Source of the DNA: Chitinophaga japonensis
GTDB lineage: Bacteria > Bacteroidota > Bacteroidia > Chitinophagales > Chitinophagaceae
DNA: 64,000 bases
Assembly (NCBI RefSeq): GCF_007830125.1
Contig: NZ_VLLG01000002.1
Span: forward strand, 940,985-1,004,984
Reading direction: 5' to 3'
A program made the position numbers and the translations under genes. Of the stretch, positions 41,024-50,902 are shown in pieces. Numbering within the stretch: the first letter of the stretch is position 1; the number at the start of each line of letters is the position of its first letter. The notes beneath the pieces are model-generated. The model searched no databases. It had not been told where the DNA came from and worked only from the letters and a program-made list of their open reading frames with translations.

Positions 41024-43435
41024 TTACGCCTTTTCCGCCTCATCCTCCAACCCCAATTTTGACATTTCCACATCAGGCTCTTCATCCAGCGGGGTCCACA
41101 GCTCCTTCTTCTTCGCTTTTTTGATCAGCGCCTTTTCCATCCACAGCAACAGGGCCGGCAGTATGGTCAGGTTAGTGACCATGGCCATTACCAGTGTCAG
41201 CGAAGTGAGCCAACCCAGTGACTTGGTGCCGCCAAATTCGCTGAAGCTGAATATCATAAAGCCGGCGAACAGGATCATAGATGTATATATGATGCTCAGC
41301 CCGGTTTCATGGATCGTTTGTTTTACGGTAGCGGAAATATCCAGGTTATGCTGCGGCAATTCCTGCTTGAAGTTTACCAGGAAACGGATGGTCACATCTA
41401 TAGCAATGCCCAGCGCCACACTGAATACCAATACCGTGGAGGGTTTCAGGGCAATGTCCAGCCACCCCATCACCCCGGCGGTCACGGCCAGCGGGATGAT
41501 GTTAGGTATCAGCGAGATCAGCAGCATGCGCCAACTGCGGAACAAATACAGCATACAGCCGATGATCAGCAGAAAGGCCAGCAGGATGCTTTCCGTAAGA
41601 CCGTTAATGATAAACCGGCTGCCTTCCAGGAAGATCACGCTGGTACCGGTAAAGGCTACGTTATAATGGGCGGTGTCAAATATCTCGTTTACCCGCGGGC
41701 GCAGGGAGTCCAGCAGGGCAGGCAGCCGGCGGGAGCCTACATCGGCCATGTTCACGCTCAGGCGCGCCACCTGCCGGGTGCTGTCCATAAAGGAGGCCAC
41801 CAGCTTGGTAAAGGTGGAGTTGTCGCCGCCGGCGCTTTTCATCCGCAGGTAAGGCGCCAGGAAGCTGATGTCGAACTGGTTGGGCACGCTGTAGCTGGTG
41901 CTGTCTCCATTATAATAGGCCTGCCGGGCAAACTTGATGCCTTCGGCCACGCTCAGCGGGCGGGCAAAATCCGGCTGAGCCGCTATCAGCTTCGTCAGCT
42001 CGTCCAGCCGGTTCAGGGACTGCAGGCTGATCACGCCGTTCTTTCGTTTAGTATCTACCGTAATTTCCAGGGGCATCACGCCCTTGAAGTGCTGCTCAAA
42101 GAATTTCAGGTCCGTATACAGGCGATCGCTTTTAGGAATATCGTCCAGCATGTAGGCTTCCGGACGCAGGCGCAGCATGCCCGCAATGGCCAGCACCACC
42201 ATAATACCCGTTACCAGGTATACCCAGGGCCGGTAGCGGAACACCAGGGCGGTGAGCCCATCCAGTAACTTCCTGAACACAGGATTATCCAGGTAGCTGG
42301 TATGCCGGGTATGGGGCGGCGGCAGGTAACTGAGCACCGCCGGCAGGAAAATGAAGGAGATCAGGAAGATGAACATGATGTTGGCGCCTGCCACTACGCC
42401 AAACTCTTTCAGCAAGGGGCTTTTGGTGAAGTAGAACACCCCGAAGCCGATGGCGGCTGTAATATTGGTGAACAGGGTGACAATGCCCATCTTTTGTATC
42501 ATGCGCACCAGCGCCCTGGTCTTGTTGGAGTGTTTGGCATACTCCGTATGATACTTGTTCAGGAAATACACGCAGTTGGGAATACCGATCACCACGATCA
42601 GCGGCGGAATAAGGCCGGTGAGCAGGGTGATCTTGTACCCGCACAGCACAATAGTAGCTACCGACCATATCACGCCGATGGCCACTACGATCATGGACAT
42701 GAGCACCGCGCTGAAGGAGCGGAAGAACAGGAACAGGATCAGCGCCGTCAATACAAAAGACAGCTTGAGGAACAGCCTCATTTCATCCGCTACCATATTG
42801 GCGAGGATGGTGCGTATCAGGGGAAGGCCGCTGAGGCGCACCTGCGTTTGGTGCTTTGCGCCAAACCCGTCTGCCAGTTCCATGATCTTATTAACCACGC
42901 CGGTGCGGCGGGCGGAATTCATCACATCCTTATTGATGCGTATGGCCATCAGGTAGGCCTTCGTACCGGGATTGTACAGCAGTCCCTGGTAAAAGGGCAG
43001 GGAGCGGAACACGCCGGCCAGGCTGTCCAGTTGCGCCTGTTGCAAGGGCCGGTCAGGAAAGAGCTGCGCCACGGCCAGCCGCCGGGTGCTGTCATTCTTT
43101 ACCAGGTTAACGGCTACGGGCACACTCAGGATATTCTCTACAGCCGGAACGGATTTGATATCCTTATTCAACTGCACATAATCATTAAAGAAACCAGTGG
43201 TAAAGAAGCGGTCTGTCTGTACGCCCAGCACGATCATATTGCCATCTTCCCCGAACTGCTCCCGGAAGTGCTGGTAAGTAAGAAATTCTGGATTATCCCT
43301 TGGTATGGCGCTGGCATATTCATAGGATAACTCTACTTTGCTTGCGTAGTATGCCATTACAGCAGTTCCGGCCAACAGCAATATCAATAAAGGTAGACGA
43401 AACTTTAACACCCAACCTGCTAAGCGTTGCCACAT
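41024..43435 (-). CDS. RND superfamily exporter (MMPL type)
   Basis: An 803-residue proton-driven inner-membrane exporter with the two-fold RND plan: TM1 (about 13-30), a periplasmic loop (31-215), a bundle of five helices (about 216-375), a second TM7-loop-TM8-12 half (about 400-780), and a short charged cytoplasmic tail (EEPDVEMSKLGLEDEAEKA). It fits the MMPL/HpnN-like predicted exporters of lipids or hydrophobic molecules rather than AcrB drug pumps, which are longer. No membrane-fusion or TolC gene is adjacent, in keeping with MMPL proteins. Substrate unknown. Confidence 0.9.
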   Translation of the reverse strand: MWQRLAGWVLKFRLPLLILLLAGTAVMAYYASKVELSYEYASAIPRDNPEFLTYQHFREQFGEDGNMIVLGVQTDRFFTTGFFNDYVQLNKDIKSVPAVENILSVPVAVNLVKNDSTRRLAVAQLFPDRPLQQAQLDSLAGVFRSLPFYQGLLYNPGTKAYLMAIRINKDVMNSARRTGVVNKIMELADGFGAKHQTQVRLSGLPLIRTILANMVADEMRLFLKLSFVLTALILFLFFRSFSAVLMSMIVVAIGVIWSVATIVLCGYKITLLTGLIPPLIVVIGIPNCVYFLNKYHTEYAKHSNKTRALVRMIQKMGIVTLFTNITAAIGFGVFYFTKSPLLKEFGVVAGANIMFIFLISFIFLPAVLSYLPPPHTRHTSYLDNPVFRKLLDGLTALVFRYRPWVYLVTGIMVVLAIAGMLRLRPEAYMLDDIPKSDRLYTDLKFFEQHFKGVMPLEITVDTKRKNGVISLQSLNRLDELTKLIAAQPDFARPLSVAEGIKFARQAYYNGDSTSYSVPNQFDISFLAPYLRMKSAGGDNSTFTKLVASFMDSTRQVARLSVNMADVGSRRLPALLDSLRPRVNEIFDTAHYNVAFTGTSVIFLEGSRFIINGLTESILLAFLLIIGCMLYLFRSWRMLLISLIPNIIPLAVTAGVMGWLDIALKPSTVLVFSVALGIAIDVTIRFLVNFKQELPQHNLDISATVKQTIHETGLSIIYTSMILFAGFMIFSFSEFGGTKSLGWLTSLTLVMAMVTNLTILPALLLWMEKALIKKAKKKELWTPLDEEPDVEMSKLGLEDEAEKA

Positions 43436-43567
43436 AAGGAATTTTTCGATTTTATAAATAGCGTAAAGGTAAATAAATAATTTACTAATGTACTAATATG
43501 CTGATGCGCTGCCAAGGAGACAAATGAAGCATATTTCAACGAAGTAATATATTATTTTCGCATAAGT

Positions 43568-45850
43568 ATGATCCGCTCACTTCTCCTCCTCCTCTTATCA
43601 TTACAGGCAATTATTGCCCACGCACAACAGGTGCCGCTGGGGCGCTGGCGGGAACATCTGCCCTACCGGCAGGCACTGGCGGTGGTAAGCGGCAGCAACC
43701 GGGTCTATTGTGCAACGGCATATAATATGTTCTCCGTAACGGTAGAAGACCATGACATAACCCGTTACAGCAAATTGAACGGGCTGCATGACGCCAATAT
43801 CAGCGCCATAGGGGCCAGCAGCGACGGTGGGTTGCTAGTAACGGGCTACCGGAACGGCAACGTGGACCTGCTGCAACAGGAACGGGTATACAACCTGCCG
43901 GACATTCTCCGCAAGAACATACAGGGCGATAAAACCATTCACAGCATTTTCTTCTACCAGGGGCAGGCCTGGCTGGCCACCGGCTTTGGCATTGTAGTGG
44001 TGAACCCGGACAAGCGGGAAGTATCCGATACCTATATTACCAGCAGCGATGGCAGCTATGCGGCCAATTACGCGGTAACTACCGACGGGCAGTACTTTTA
44101 TGCCGCCACGCCGGAAGGCGTCCGGCGGGCGCCGGTGAGCGGCAGCAACCTGGCCAGCTACCAGAGCTGGACGTCCCTGATGCAGGGCCTGCAGCCGGGA
44201 ACCGTGCAAACCGTGGCCTACCTGCAGCAACGCCTCATCTGCCGGCAGGGAGACAGCCTCTTTACCTGGCAGCAGGGAAGCTGGCAACCCTGGTACGCAG
44301 ACGGGTGGCATATCAATTCCCCGCAGGTAAGCGGGCAACAATTATTATTATGCGAGCAATCTTCGACCGGCAGCGCGCGCGTGCTTTCCCTGGATGCAGA
44401 CGGCACCGTGCGCGCTACCCTGCAACACCCGCTGATACAGGCCCCGGCCCAGGCTACCGCGGCAGGCGGCGCCACCTGGATAGCGGATGCGCAGCAGGGA
44501 CTTTTGTTGTATGACGGCAGCAGCGTAACCAGCATCACCCCCAATGCGCCGGCCGGCATTGTAAACGGCCGGATGCTGTTCCTGCACAACAGCCTGTGGG
44601 CCACTGCCGGCGGCGTAACGGACAACTGGACGCCAGCCGGTAACCGCAACGGGTACTATGTTTTTGAGAACGAACAGTGGCATAACTACAATTATACCAC
44701 CCAGCCTTACCTGGACACGATAACCGACCTGCTGCCCATAGCAGCCGATGCCAACGGCACCCGCTATATGGGCTCCTTCAGCAAGGGACTGCTGGCGCTG
44801 GACGCCAATGGCGGCCACACCCTTATCCAGCAGCCGGTGCTGCCTGCCCCCGTAGACGATCCGCAGGCCTGTCGCGTAAGCGGCCTGGCCACCGACGCTG
44901 CCGGCAACCTCTGGCTCAGTTCCTACGGGGCGGAAAGGAACGTACTGGTAAAAAAGCCGGATGATAGCTGGCTTAGTTTCCGCATACCCTATGCGCATGC
45001 CTACAACGCCGTTAGCGATATACTGGTAGACGATCATGACCAGTTGTGGATCCTTTCGCCGGGAGAGAACGGCCTCTTTGTATTCAACCACGGCGGCAGC
45101 CTGGAAAATACGGCCGATGATCAGTGGACACTCTACCGCAGCGGTGCGGACCAGGGCAATCTTCCTTCCAATGATGTGCGCTGCCTGGCCAAAGACAAGG
45201 ATGGATGGATATGGGCCGGCACCACCAGGGGTATCGCCATATTTCCCTGTGCAGGCGCTGTAAGCAGCACAGGCTGCAGCGCCTACCTGCCCGTAGTGCA
45301 GGAAGGCAACTTTGCCGGCTACCTGTTCCGGGACGAGCAGGTAAATACCATCGCGGTAGACGGCGCCAACCAGAAATGGGTGGGCACCCTCAACGGCGTA
45401 TGGCTGATCAATGCCAGCGGCGAGCAGATACTGGCGCATTTTAACACCGACAACAGCCCGCTGCCGGACAATGCCGTTAACAGGATCACTGTTAACCCTG
45501 CTACCGGCGAAGTGTTTTTCGCCACCCGCCTGGGCCTGGTCTCCTTCCGGGGAAATGCGACGGAAGGTGTGGACCATATGGAGGCGGACAGCGTGCTGGT
45601 GTTCCCGAACCCGGTACCTCCCGGCTACAGCGGCACCATCGCCATTCGCGGGCTTAGCGCCAATGCCCGGGTAAAAATCACGGACATCCGCGGGCGGCTG
45701 GTGTTCGATACCCACGCACAGGGTGGGCAGGCCGTATGGAACGGACTGGATTATACCGGGCACCGGCCGCAAAGCGGCGTGTACCTGGTGTTTGCGGCGG
45801 ATGAAAATGGCCGGGGACGGTTAGTGACAAAGATTGTTTTCATTAATTAA
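43568..45850 (+). CDS. porZ: Type IX secretion system protein PorZ
   Basis: A 760-residue secreted protein with signal peptide (about 1-19), two seven-bladed beta-propellers of the two-component-regulator type (about 30-330 and 340-640), and a C-terminal T9SS sorting-like domain (about 675-760) beginning VFPNPVPPGYSG and containing GVYLVFAAD. PorZ (776 residues in Porphyromonas) is part of the T9SS attachment complex that presents anionic LPS to sortase PorU. Adjacency to recO is as in other Bacteroidota. Its stop codon is in the first arm of a C-family mirror element. A weak -7 box (TATTTTCG, 43553-43560) lies just upstream. Confidence 0.88.
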   Translation: MIRSLLLLLLSLQAIIAHAQQVPLGRWREHLPYRQALAVVSGSNRVYCATAYNMFSVTVEDHDITRYSKLNGLHDANISAIGASSDGGLLVTGYRNGNVDLLQQERVYNLPDILRKNIQGDKTIHSIFFYQGQAWLATGFGIVVVNPDKREVSDTYITSSDGSYAANYAVTTDGQYFYAATPEGVRRAPVSGSNLASYQSWTSLMQGLQPGTVQTVAYLQQRLICRQGDSLFTWQQGSWQPWYADGWHINSPQVSGQQLLLCEQSSTGSARVLSLDADGTVRATLQHPLIQAPAQATAAGGATWIADAQQGLLLYDGSSVTSITPNAPAGIVNGRMLFLHNSLWATAGGVTDNWTPAGNRNGYYVFENEQWHNYNYTTQPYLDTITDLLPIAADANGTRYMGSFSKGLLALDANGGHTLIQQPVLPAPVDDPQACRVSGLATDAAGNLWLSSYGAERNVLVKKPDDSWLSFRIPYAHAYNAVSDILVDDHDQLWILSPGENGLFVFNHGGSLENTADDQWTLYRSGADQGNLPSNDVRCLAKDKDGWIWAGTTRGIAIFPCAGAVSSTGCSAYLPVVQEGNFAGYLFRDEQVNTIAVDGANQKWVGTLNGVWLINASGEQILAHFNTDNSPLPDNAVNRITVNPATGEVFFATRLGLVSFRGNATEGVDHMEADSVLVFPNPVPPGYSGTIAIRGLSANARVKITDIRGRLVFDTHAQGGQAVWNGLDYTGHRPQSGVYLVFAADENGRGRLVTKIVFIN

Positions 45851-45945
45851 TAATGAATAATTAAGAATTAATAATATTGGGACGGCTATGACACAATAAA
45901 CCGCTGGCATAACGATTATTAATTGTTCATTATTTATTATTAATT
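45845..45945. repeat. C-family mirror element, 31-39-31 geometry (copy 1)
   Basis: Arms 45845-45875 and 45915-45945 (31 nt each) are inverted repeats matching at 28 of 31 positions, built from AATTAATAAT words; the spacer is 39 nt. The first arm includes the porZ stop codon (45848-45850) and the second ends five bases before the recO ATG. The element at 47461-47561 has the same arm and spacer lengths in opposite orientation, with 25 of 39 spacer positions identical. Confidence 0.85.
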
Positions 45946-45950
45946 CTATC

Positions 45951-46685
45951 ATGCTACATAAGACAAGGGGCATAGTATTAAGAGCGGTCAAGTACGGGGA
46001 TACCAGCGTGATTGCCAGCGTATTTACTGAACTGTTCGGCATACAGTCCTATTTGGTGAACGGGGTGCGCAGCGCAAAGCCAAAGGCTGCGAAAGGCAAC
46101 CTGCTACAGCCGGGCAACATACTGGAGATGGTGGTGTATCACCATGAGCAAAAGAACCTGCAACGGATATCGGAGTTCAAGCTGGGGTACATTTATACAG
46201 CGCTGCATTTTAACGTGGTGAAAAATACCGTGGCCCTGTACATGATAGAACTGCTGCAGCGCTGCCTGAAGCAACCGGAGCAGCACCTGGAATTGTACTA
46301 CCTGGCAGAGCATACCCTGCAACTGCTGGATCAAAGCGAGCCCCCGGTAGCGGCTAACCTTCCGCTGTATTTTACCCTGAAACTGGCGGCCATGCTGGGC
46401 TTCCGGCTCAACGGCCGCTATTCGGAATACACCCCCTACCTGGACCTGCAGGAAGGCACCTTTACAGACCTGCCCCCACACCATAATAATCACCTGGATG
46501 ATGTGAACAGCCAGCTTACGGATACACTGTTCCAATGCTCCCAGCTAACGGCGCTGGCGCAGATATCCATGAGCAAGGACCGCAGGCGTAAACTGCTGTA
46601 CGCCTACCTGGACTTCCTGAAGCTGCACCTGCCGGATTTCACCGAGCTGCACTCGCCCTCCATCCTGCATGAAATATTAAGCTAG
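45951..46685 (+). CDS. recO: DNA repair protein RecO
   Basis: A 244-residue recombination mediator that helps load RecA onto SSB-covered single-stranded DNA with RecR. It opens with HKTRGIVLRAVKYGDTSVIASVFT-type OB-fold sequence (residues 3-26). The C-terminal helical domain includes TLKLAAMLGFRLNG. The four-cysteine zinc site of some RecO proteins is absent, as in many Bacteroidota. Start codon is five bases after the mirror element. Confidence 0.93.
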   Translation: MLHKTRGIVLRAVKYGDTSVIASVFTELFGIQSYLVNGVRSAKPKAAKGNLLQPGNILEMVVYHHEQKNLQRISEFKLGYIYTALHFNVVKNTVALYMIELLQRCLKQPEQHLELYYLAEHTLQLLDQSEPPVAANLPLYFTLKLAAMLGFRLNGRYSEYTPYLDLQEGTFTDLPPHHNNHLDDVNSQLTDTLFQCSQLTALAQISMSKDRRRKLLYAYLDFLKLHLPDFTELHSPSILHEILS

Positions 46686-47453
46686 CTAATCGCTGTATTT
46701 TTTCAGCTCCAGGGTTTGCCCGTCAAAAACGGCGTAAGTAAAATAATTCAGCCAGTCGCCCAGGTTGATGTAGCGGCTGCCGGGACCAACGGGAAGGTCC
46801 AGGGGCAGATGGCGGTGTCCGAAAATGAAGTAATCAAAATGTTCCTGCTGCAGTATTTCCTTGCAGTAAATGGCCAGCCATTCATTCTCTTCTCCCAGGA
46901 ACTGCTCCAGCTCCATACCGGTGGCAGCCCGGCTTTTACGGCTGAAGTAATTGGCCAGGGCAATGCCCCATGAGGGATGCAGCAGGGCAAAAAGCCAGCG
47001 GCACACCGGGTTGCGGAACACTTTTTTCAGGAACTTATAGCCATGATCGCCGGGGCCCAGCCCGTCGCCGTGGCCTATGTAAAAACGCCTGCCGCCAATG
47101 GTATAGGTTTGCGGCTCAAAATATACGGGGATGTTCAGCTCATTTTCAAAATACCCGTTCATCCACATGTCGTGGTTGCCAATGAACACGGAGATGCCGA
47201 TGCCCCGGTCCGAGAGGTCGGCCAGCTTGCCCAGCAGGCGCACATATCCTTTGGGGATCACCTCTTTGTACTCAAACCAGAAATCGAAAATATCCCCTAC
47301 CAGGAAAATATGATGGGCATCCTGCTCTATTTCCTTCAGCCAGCGTACAATGCGCCGTTCCCGCTCACGGCTGGCTGTGGCATCGGGCGCGCCCAGGTGA
47401 AAGTCCGAAGCAAAATAGATCCGTTTACCGGCAGGTACCTCAATCTGGTGCAT
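46686..47453 (-). CDS. lpxH: UDP-2,3-diacylglucosamine diphosphatase
   Basis: A 255-residue calcineurin-like phosphoesterase that splits UDP-2,3-diacylglucosamine to lipid X and UMP, the fourth step of lipid A synthesis. Metal-binding motifs are ASDFHLG (near 15-21), GDIFDFW, GNHDMW and GHRHLP, as in LpxH. It converges on recO with no gap (recO stop 46685, lpxH stop 46686). A C-family mirror element begins seven bases upstream of the start, leaving no room for a Shine-Dalgarno motif. Confidence 0.93.
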   Translation of the reverse strand: MHQIEVPAGKRIYFASDFHLGAPDATASRERERRIVRWLKEIEQDAHHIFLVGDIFDFWFEYKEVIPKGYVRLLGKLADLSDRGIGISVFIGNHDMWMNGYFENELNIPVYFEPQTYTIGGRRFYIGHGDGLGPGDHGYKFLKKVFRNPVCRWLFALLHPSWGIALANYFSRKSRAATGMELEQFLGEENEWLAIYCKEILQQEHFDYFIFGHRHLPLDLPVGPGSRYINLGDWLNYFTYAVFDGQTLELKKYSD

Positions 47454-47460
47454 CCTTTTT

Positions 47461-47561
47461 AATTAATAATTAATAGTTAATAATGAATAATCGTTACGCA
47501 AATGTTTCATGGCAACTTAGCTGCCTCAATATTATTAGTTCTTAATTATTCATTACTAATT
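47461..47561. repeat. C-family mirror element, 31-39-31 geometry (copy 2, inverted)
   Basis: Arms 47461-47491 and 47531-47561 match as inverted repeats at 25 of 31 positions, with a 39-nt spacer. Four of the differences fall at arm positions 6, 11, 16 and 21, a five-base period. The right arm overlaps the end of the 146-residue protein gene and supplies its last residues (ISNE) and stop codon. The left arm lies seven bases from the lpxH start. Confidence 0.85.
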
Positions 47562-47986
47562 TTCCCCATGCGGGCCGCACGGTACTCTTCCCGTATGTTG
47601 GTTTTATCAACCTGTACAGGATCGTCAATGCCATTGAACAGGAATATCTCCCAGGCATACTTGGAATGGTTCAGGTCCAGCGGTATAACCGTTCCGTCCT
47701 TTTTCACGAACTCCAGCCTGAACTGGCTGGTGTTGATGATCTTCACATTGCGGCTGGCCAGGAACTGCCGGGCGCTGTCCATGTACTGCTGGTTAAGGGC
47801 GGCGATGCCGGGATAGCTCTTTTCGCCGAACTCCTTTTGCAACTGGCGCAGCTTGTATTCATTCGGTGTATAGAACACGGCGCCGGGCTCCGTGATCTTC
47901 AACACCGCGGTGTTGGCGCCGGAGGGCGCGGTATTGCAGGATAGCTGGGAAAAAATAACGGCAAGGGCCAATAAAAAACGCTTCAT
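47546..47986 (-). CDS. Small exported protein of unknown function
   Basis: A 146-residue protein with a hydrophobic signal (1-17) ending at a cysteine (QLSC) that is a weak lipobox match. The mature part is helical, then beta with QFRLEFVKKDGTVIPLDL and YAWEIFLFNG. I recognise no family. Its final codons are encoded by an arm of a C-family mirror element, so the original C-terminus may have been replaced. It is upstream of lpxH on the same strand but separated by the element. Confidence 0.7.
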   Translation of the reverse strand: MKRFLLALAVIFSQLSCNTAPSGANTAVLKITEPGAVFYTPNEYKLRQLQKEFGEKSYPGIAALNQQYMDSARQFLASRNVKIINTSQFRLEFVKKDGTVIPLDLNHSKYAWEIFLFNGIDDPVQVDKTNIREEYRAARMGKISNE

Positions 47987-48008
47987 AGCTCGATTGTATG
48001 CTTAACAG

Positions 48009-48039
48009 AACAGCGCCCCAATGCTATCAGGGCGCTGTT
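48009..48039. terminator. Hairpin, probable terminator after the LUD gene
   Basis: A perfect 10-bp stem, AACAGCGCCC (48009-48018) / GGGCGCTGTT (48030-48039), with an 11-base loop, 25 bases after the LUD gene stop on the minus strand. The T-run is poor on either side, so termination is likely but less certain than for the other hairpins. Confidence 0.55.
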
Positions 48040-48063
48040 TATCATAATTAGATGATTGTATGC

Positions 48064-48699
48064 CTATTCGTCTACCAGGAAAACGTACACCTCCCTGGGC
48101 CCGTGCACCCCCACTACCAGCGTTTTTTCAATATCCGCGGTACGGCTGGGGCCTGATGCAAAGGACACGGATGAGGGCAGCACCCCGTTATACCGGTCCT
48201 TGAGCCGGCTGATGGCGTCCTTCAGGTCAAACACCAGTTGGTGCGTATAAGCTATTACCAGGTGCACCGGCGTATATACCGGCAGCGCCCTGCCGGACGG
48301 TTGCGCCGCGCTTAGCACCATGGTGCCGGTACGGGCCACCAGGTATTCGCAATCCGTAATAGCGGCATCTGCGCTGTGCATATCCCCTTTGTTAAGAAAA
48401 GGCAGTTGTCCCAGTTTGAATGCTTTCAGCAGGGAAGGCGTCTGGCAGTACACATGGTTCCATTCCTTATGCGCGGCCAGGGCCTGCAGGTTCTCCACTA
48501 CTTCATGCTTGCCGGTGCAGAAAATGAACTTGCCCTGCAGGCGGGCAAACTCCTCCGCAAACTTCAGCTCCAGTCCTTCGTTCTCCGTTTTAAAAACGGA
48601 GTTGTTGCCCTCCGAATTAGGGAAGGGCAACTGTACCGACTGGCTTAATGCATTCCGTACTCTCTTGAGAATATTTTCCTTTGCCGGAGATACCTTCAT
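48064..48699 (-). CDS. LUD domain protein (LutC/YkgG family)
   Basis: A 211-residue protein of the LutC/YkgG family. LutC forms part of the LutABC lactate dehydrogenase in Bacillus, but lutA and lutB are not here; the family is found alone next to ftsH in many Bacteroidota, where its role is unclear. Conserved parts include DCEYLVARTGTMVLSAAQPSGR (cited by position, about 111-132) and SFASGPSRTADIEKTLVVGVHGP (about 173-195). It follows ftsH after nine bases and is probably co-transcribed. Confidence 0.85.
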   Translation of the reverse strand: MKVSPAKENILKRVRNALSQSVQLPFPNSEGNNSVFKTENEGLELKFAEEFARLQGKFIFCTGKHEVVENLQALAAHKEWNHVYCQTPSLLKAFKLGQLPFLNKGDMHSADAAITDCEYLVARTGTMVLSAAQPSGRALPVYTPVHLVIAYTHQLVFDLKDAISRLKDRYNGVLPSSVSFASGPSRTADIEKTLVVGVHGPREVYVFLVDE

Positions 48700-48708
48700 A
48701 TCCTGCTA

Positions 48709-50742
48709 TTACGCATTAAGAGGTGTGGGGGAAGGATTGATAGGATTGATGATATCGGCGGGATGTACGCCATCCGGAGCCATTCCTTCCTTGCTCAGGT
48801 GATGCTCCTTATGGGTATCATAAGGGCGCTTACCGATCAGTCTTTCCAGGTCTGCCTGGTACAGCACCTCTTTCTTCAGCAGCTCCTGGGCCAGTATCTT
48901 CACCTGCTCCAGCTTTTCCGTGAGCAGTGTTTTGGTGCGGTTGTAAGCCCTTTCAATCAGGTGGCGCACTTCTTCATCGATCATTTTGGCCGTTTCCTCG
49001 GAATACGGTTTGGTAAATGACTGATCGCTGTTAGGATCGTAGAAGGATACATTGCCCACCTTGTCGTTCATGCCGTACACCGTTACCATGGCATAGGCCA
49101 TGCGGGTGATCACCTGCAGGTCGTTCTGCGCACCGGTAGATACTTTTCCGAACACGATGTCTTCCACCGCACGGCCGCCCAGGGTCATGCAGATATCATC
49201 CATCAGTTGCTCGGTATTGTAGAGGTATTGTTCCTTGGGCAGGTACTGCGCGTAGCCGAGGGCGGCCACACCGCGCGGTACGATGGTCACTTTCACCAGG
49301 GGATTGGCATGCTCCAGGTACCAGCCGCAAATAGCATGGCCGGCTTCGTGGTAAGCGATCACCTCTTTCTCTTCCGGTGAAATGATCTTGTTCTTTTTCT
49401 CCAGGCCGCCTATTACACGGTCCACCGCATCGTTGAAATCTTCCATTTCCACTTCGCTCTTGCCTTTACGGGCGGCGATGAGGGCGGCCTCGTTACATAC
49501 GTTGGCAATGTCCGCACCGGCAAAACCGGGGGTCATGGCGGCCAGCTTCTTAATATCGAGGTTGGGTGATTTCTTGATGGGTTTCAGGTGTACGTCGAAG
49601 ATGGCTTCGCGGCCAGCCAGGTCCGGCTTGTCGATGGAGATCTGGCGGTCAAAACGGCCGGGGCGCAGCAGGGCGCTGTCCAGCACGTCCGGGCGGTTGG
49701 TAGCGGCCAGGATGATGATTCCGCTATCAGTGCCGAAGCCATCCATTTCCACCAGCAACTGGTTCAGGGTGTTCTCCCGCTCGTCATTGCTCATCATTAC
49801 GTTTTTGCCCCTGGCGCGGCCGATGGCGTCTATTTCATCAATGAAGATGATACAGGGCGCTTTTTCACGGGCCTGTTTGAACAGGTCGCGCACACGGCTG
49901 GCGCCTACACCCACGAACAGCTCTACGAAGTCGGAGCCGGACATGGAGAAGAAGGGTACCTGCGCTTCCCCGGCCATGGCTTTGGCCAGCAGGGTCTTAC
50001 CGGTGCCGGGAGGGCCTACCAGCAGGGCGCCTTTGGGTATTTTACCGCCCAGGGCGGTGTATTTCTTCGGGTTTTTAAGGAAGTCCACGATCTCCATCAC
50101 TTCCACCTTGGCTTCATCCAGGCCGGCTACGTCATTGAAGGTAATGTTCACGCGGGTGCCTTTGTCAAAAAGGGTGGCTTTGGATTTGCCGATATTGAAG
50201 ATACCGCCGGGACCGCCGCTGCTGCCGGCAGGGCCGCCCATTTTACGCATGAGCAGTATCCACAGGCCGATGATGAGAATGATAGGCAGCAACAACTGGA
50301 ACACCGGTTCAAACCAGCTTTGCCGGTCTACGTAGTAAACGTTCACGCGGTCTTCCGCTTTTACGTTCTGTTGCGCCTTGTCCAGGTCGGCTTTAAAGCT
50401 TTCTTCACTGCCGATGCTGAACTGGAAGTGGGGCCCGGGGTTGGGCGCACCAAAGCGGCCTTTGGCCACTTTCTCGTATTTGGGCTCGTTCAGCTTCTCT
50501 TTCTTGATGTAAACCTCCACATATTTCTTGTTCACCACCACCAGCTTTTCCACGTCTCCCGGCTGTAAATAGTCCAACTGGAACTGCTGAAAGCTGATCT
50601 CTTGCGGCTGTGAACGAAAGTCGAGAAAGTTCATAGCCAGCAGGGCGATGCCAATAAAGGCATAGACCCAGTATATATTGAACTTTGGTCCTTTCTTTGG
50701 CGATTTATCCGAACCCTTAGAAAAATTGTTGCCTCTTTCCAT
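48709..50742 (-). CDS. ftsH: ATP-dependent zinc metalloprotease FtsH
   Basis: A 677-residue membrane-bound AAA+ protease that degrades unassembled membrane proteins and regulatory proteins. Two transmembrane helices (about 22-40 and 147-165) flank a periplasmic domain. Walker A GPPGTGKT is at 243-250, Walker B IIFIDE at 298-303, and the zinc-binding HEAGH at 465-469. The tail is Pro/Asn-rich. A long 160-bp spacer with C/B words separates it from rsfS upstream, and a 7-of-8 -7 box lies at 50777-50784, so it may have its own promoter. Confidence 0.98.
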   Translation of the reverse strand: MERGNNFSKGSDKSPKKGPKFNIYWVYAFIGIALLAMNFLDFRSQPQEISFQQFQLDYLQPGDVEKLVVVNKKYVEVYIKKEKLNEPKYEKVAKGRFGAPNPGPHFQFSIGSEESFKADLDKAQQNVKAEDRVNVYYVDRQSWFEPVFQLLLPIILIIGLWILLMRKMGGPAGSSGGPGGIFNIGKSKATLFDKGTRVNITFNDVAGLDEAKVEVMEIVDFLKNPKKYTALGGKIPKGALLVGPPGTGKTLLAKAMAGEAQVPFFSMSGSDFVELFVGVGASRVRDLFKQAREKAPCIIFIDEIDAIGRARGKNVMMSNDERENTLNQLLVEMDGFGTDSGIIILAATNRPDVLDSALLRPGRFDRQISIDKPDLAGREAIFDVHLKPIKKSPNLDIKKLAAMTPGFAGADIANVCNEAALIAARKGKSEVEMEDFNDAVDRVIGGLEKKNKIISPEEKEVIAYHEAGHAICGWYLEHANPLVKVTIVPRGVAALGYAQYLPKEQYLYNTEQLMDDICMTLGGRAVEDIVFGKVSTGAQNDLQVITRMAYAMVTVYGMNDKVGNVSFYDPNSDQSFTKPYSEETAKMIDEEVRHLIERAYNRTKTLLTEKLEQVKILAQELLKKEVLYQADLERLIGKRPYDTHKEHHLSKEGMAPDGVHPADIINPINPSPTPLNA

Positions 50743-50796
50743 AATAATCTAGTCGCTCCTTTACGGATGTTTATTGCAAATATTTCATATTTTTTT

Positions 50797-50894
50797 TATC
50801 ATTAACTATTATTTGTTAATAGCTAATAATGCGTTAAGCTAACTATCCGGATATATGTTGAATAGTTAGCCATTATATCTAACTAATATATTAG
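50797..50894. repeat. Mixed B/C repeat region between rsfS and ftsH
   Basis: AT-rich words of the C type (ATTAACTATTATTTGTTAAT) are followed by an inverted pair GCTAACTAT (50838-50846) / ATAGTTAGC (50862-50870) and the 12-bp palindrome CTAATATATTAG (50883-50894). The arrangement is less regular than the clear mirror elements and could be a decayed copy. Confidence 0.45.
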
Positions 50895-50902
50895 ATTTTT
50901 GT

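Noticed and set aside
43487-43515. A further E-family element between the RND exporter and porZ
   Set aside because: The words CTAATGTACTAATATGC and GATGCGCTG are present but no facing arm could be found in the 132-bp gap, so I did not list it as an element.
48064-48699. Complete lactate-utilisation operon
   Set aside because: Only a LutC-like protein is present; the LutA- and LutB-type iron-sulfur proteins are absent and the gene follows ftsH.
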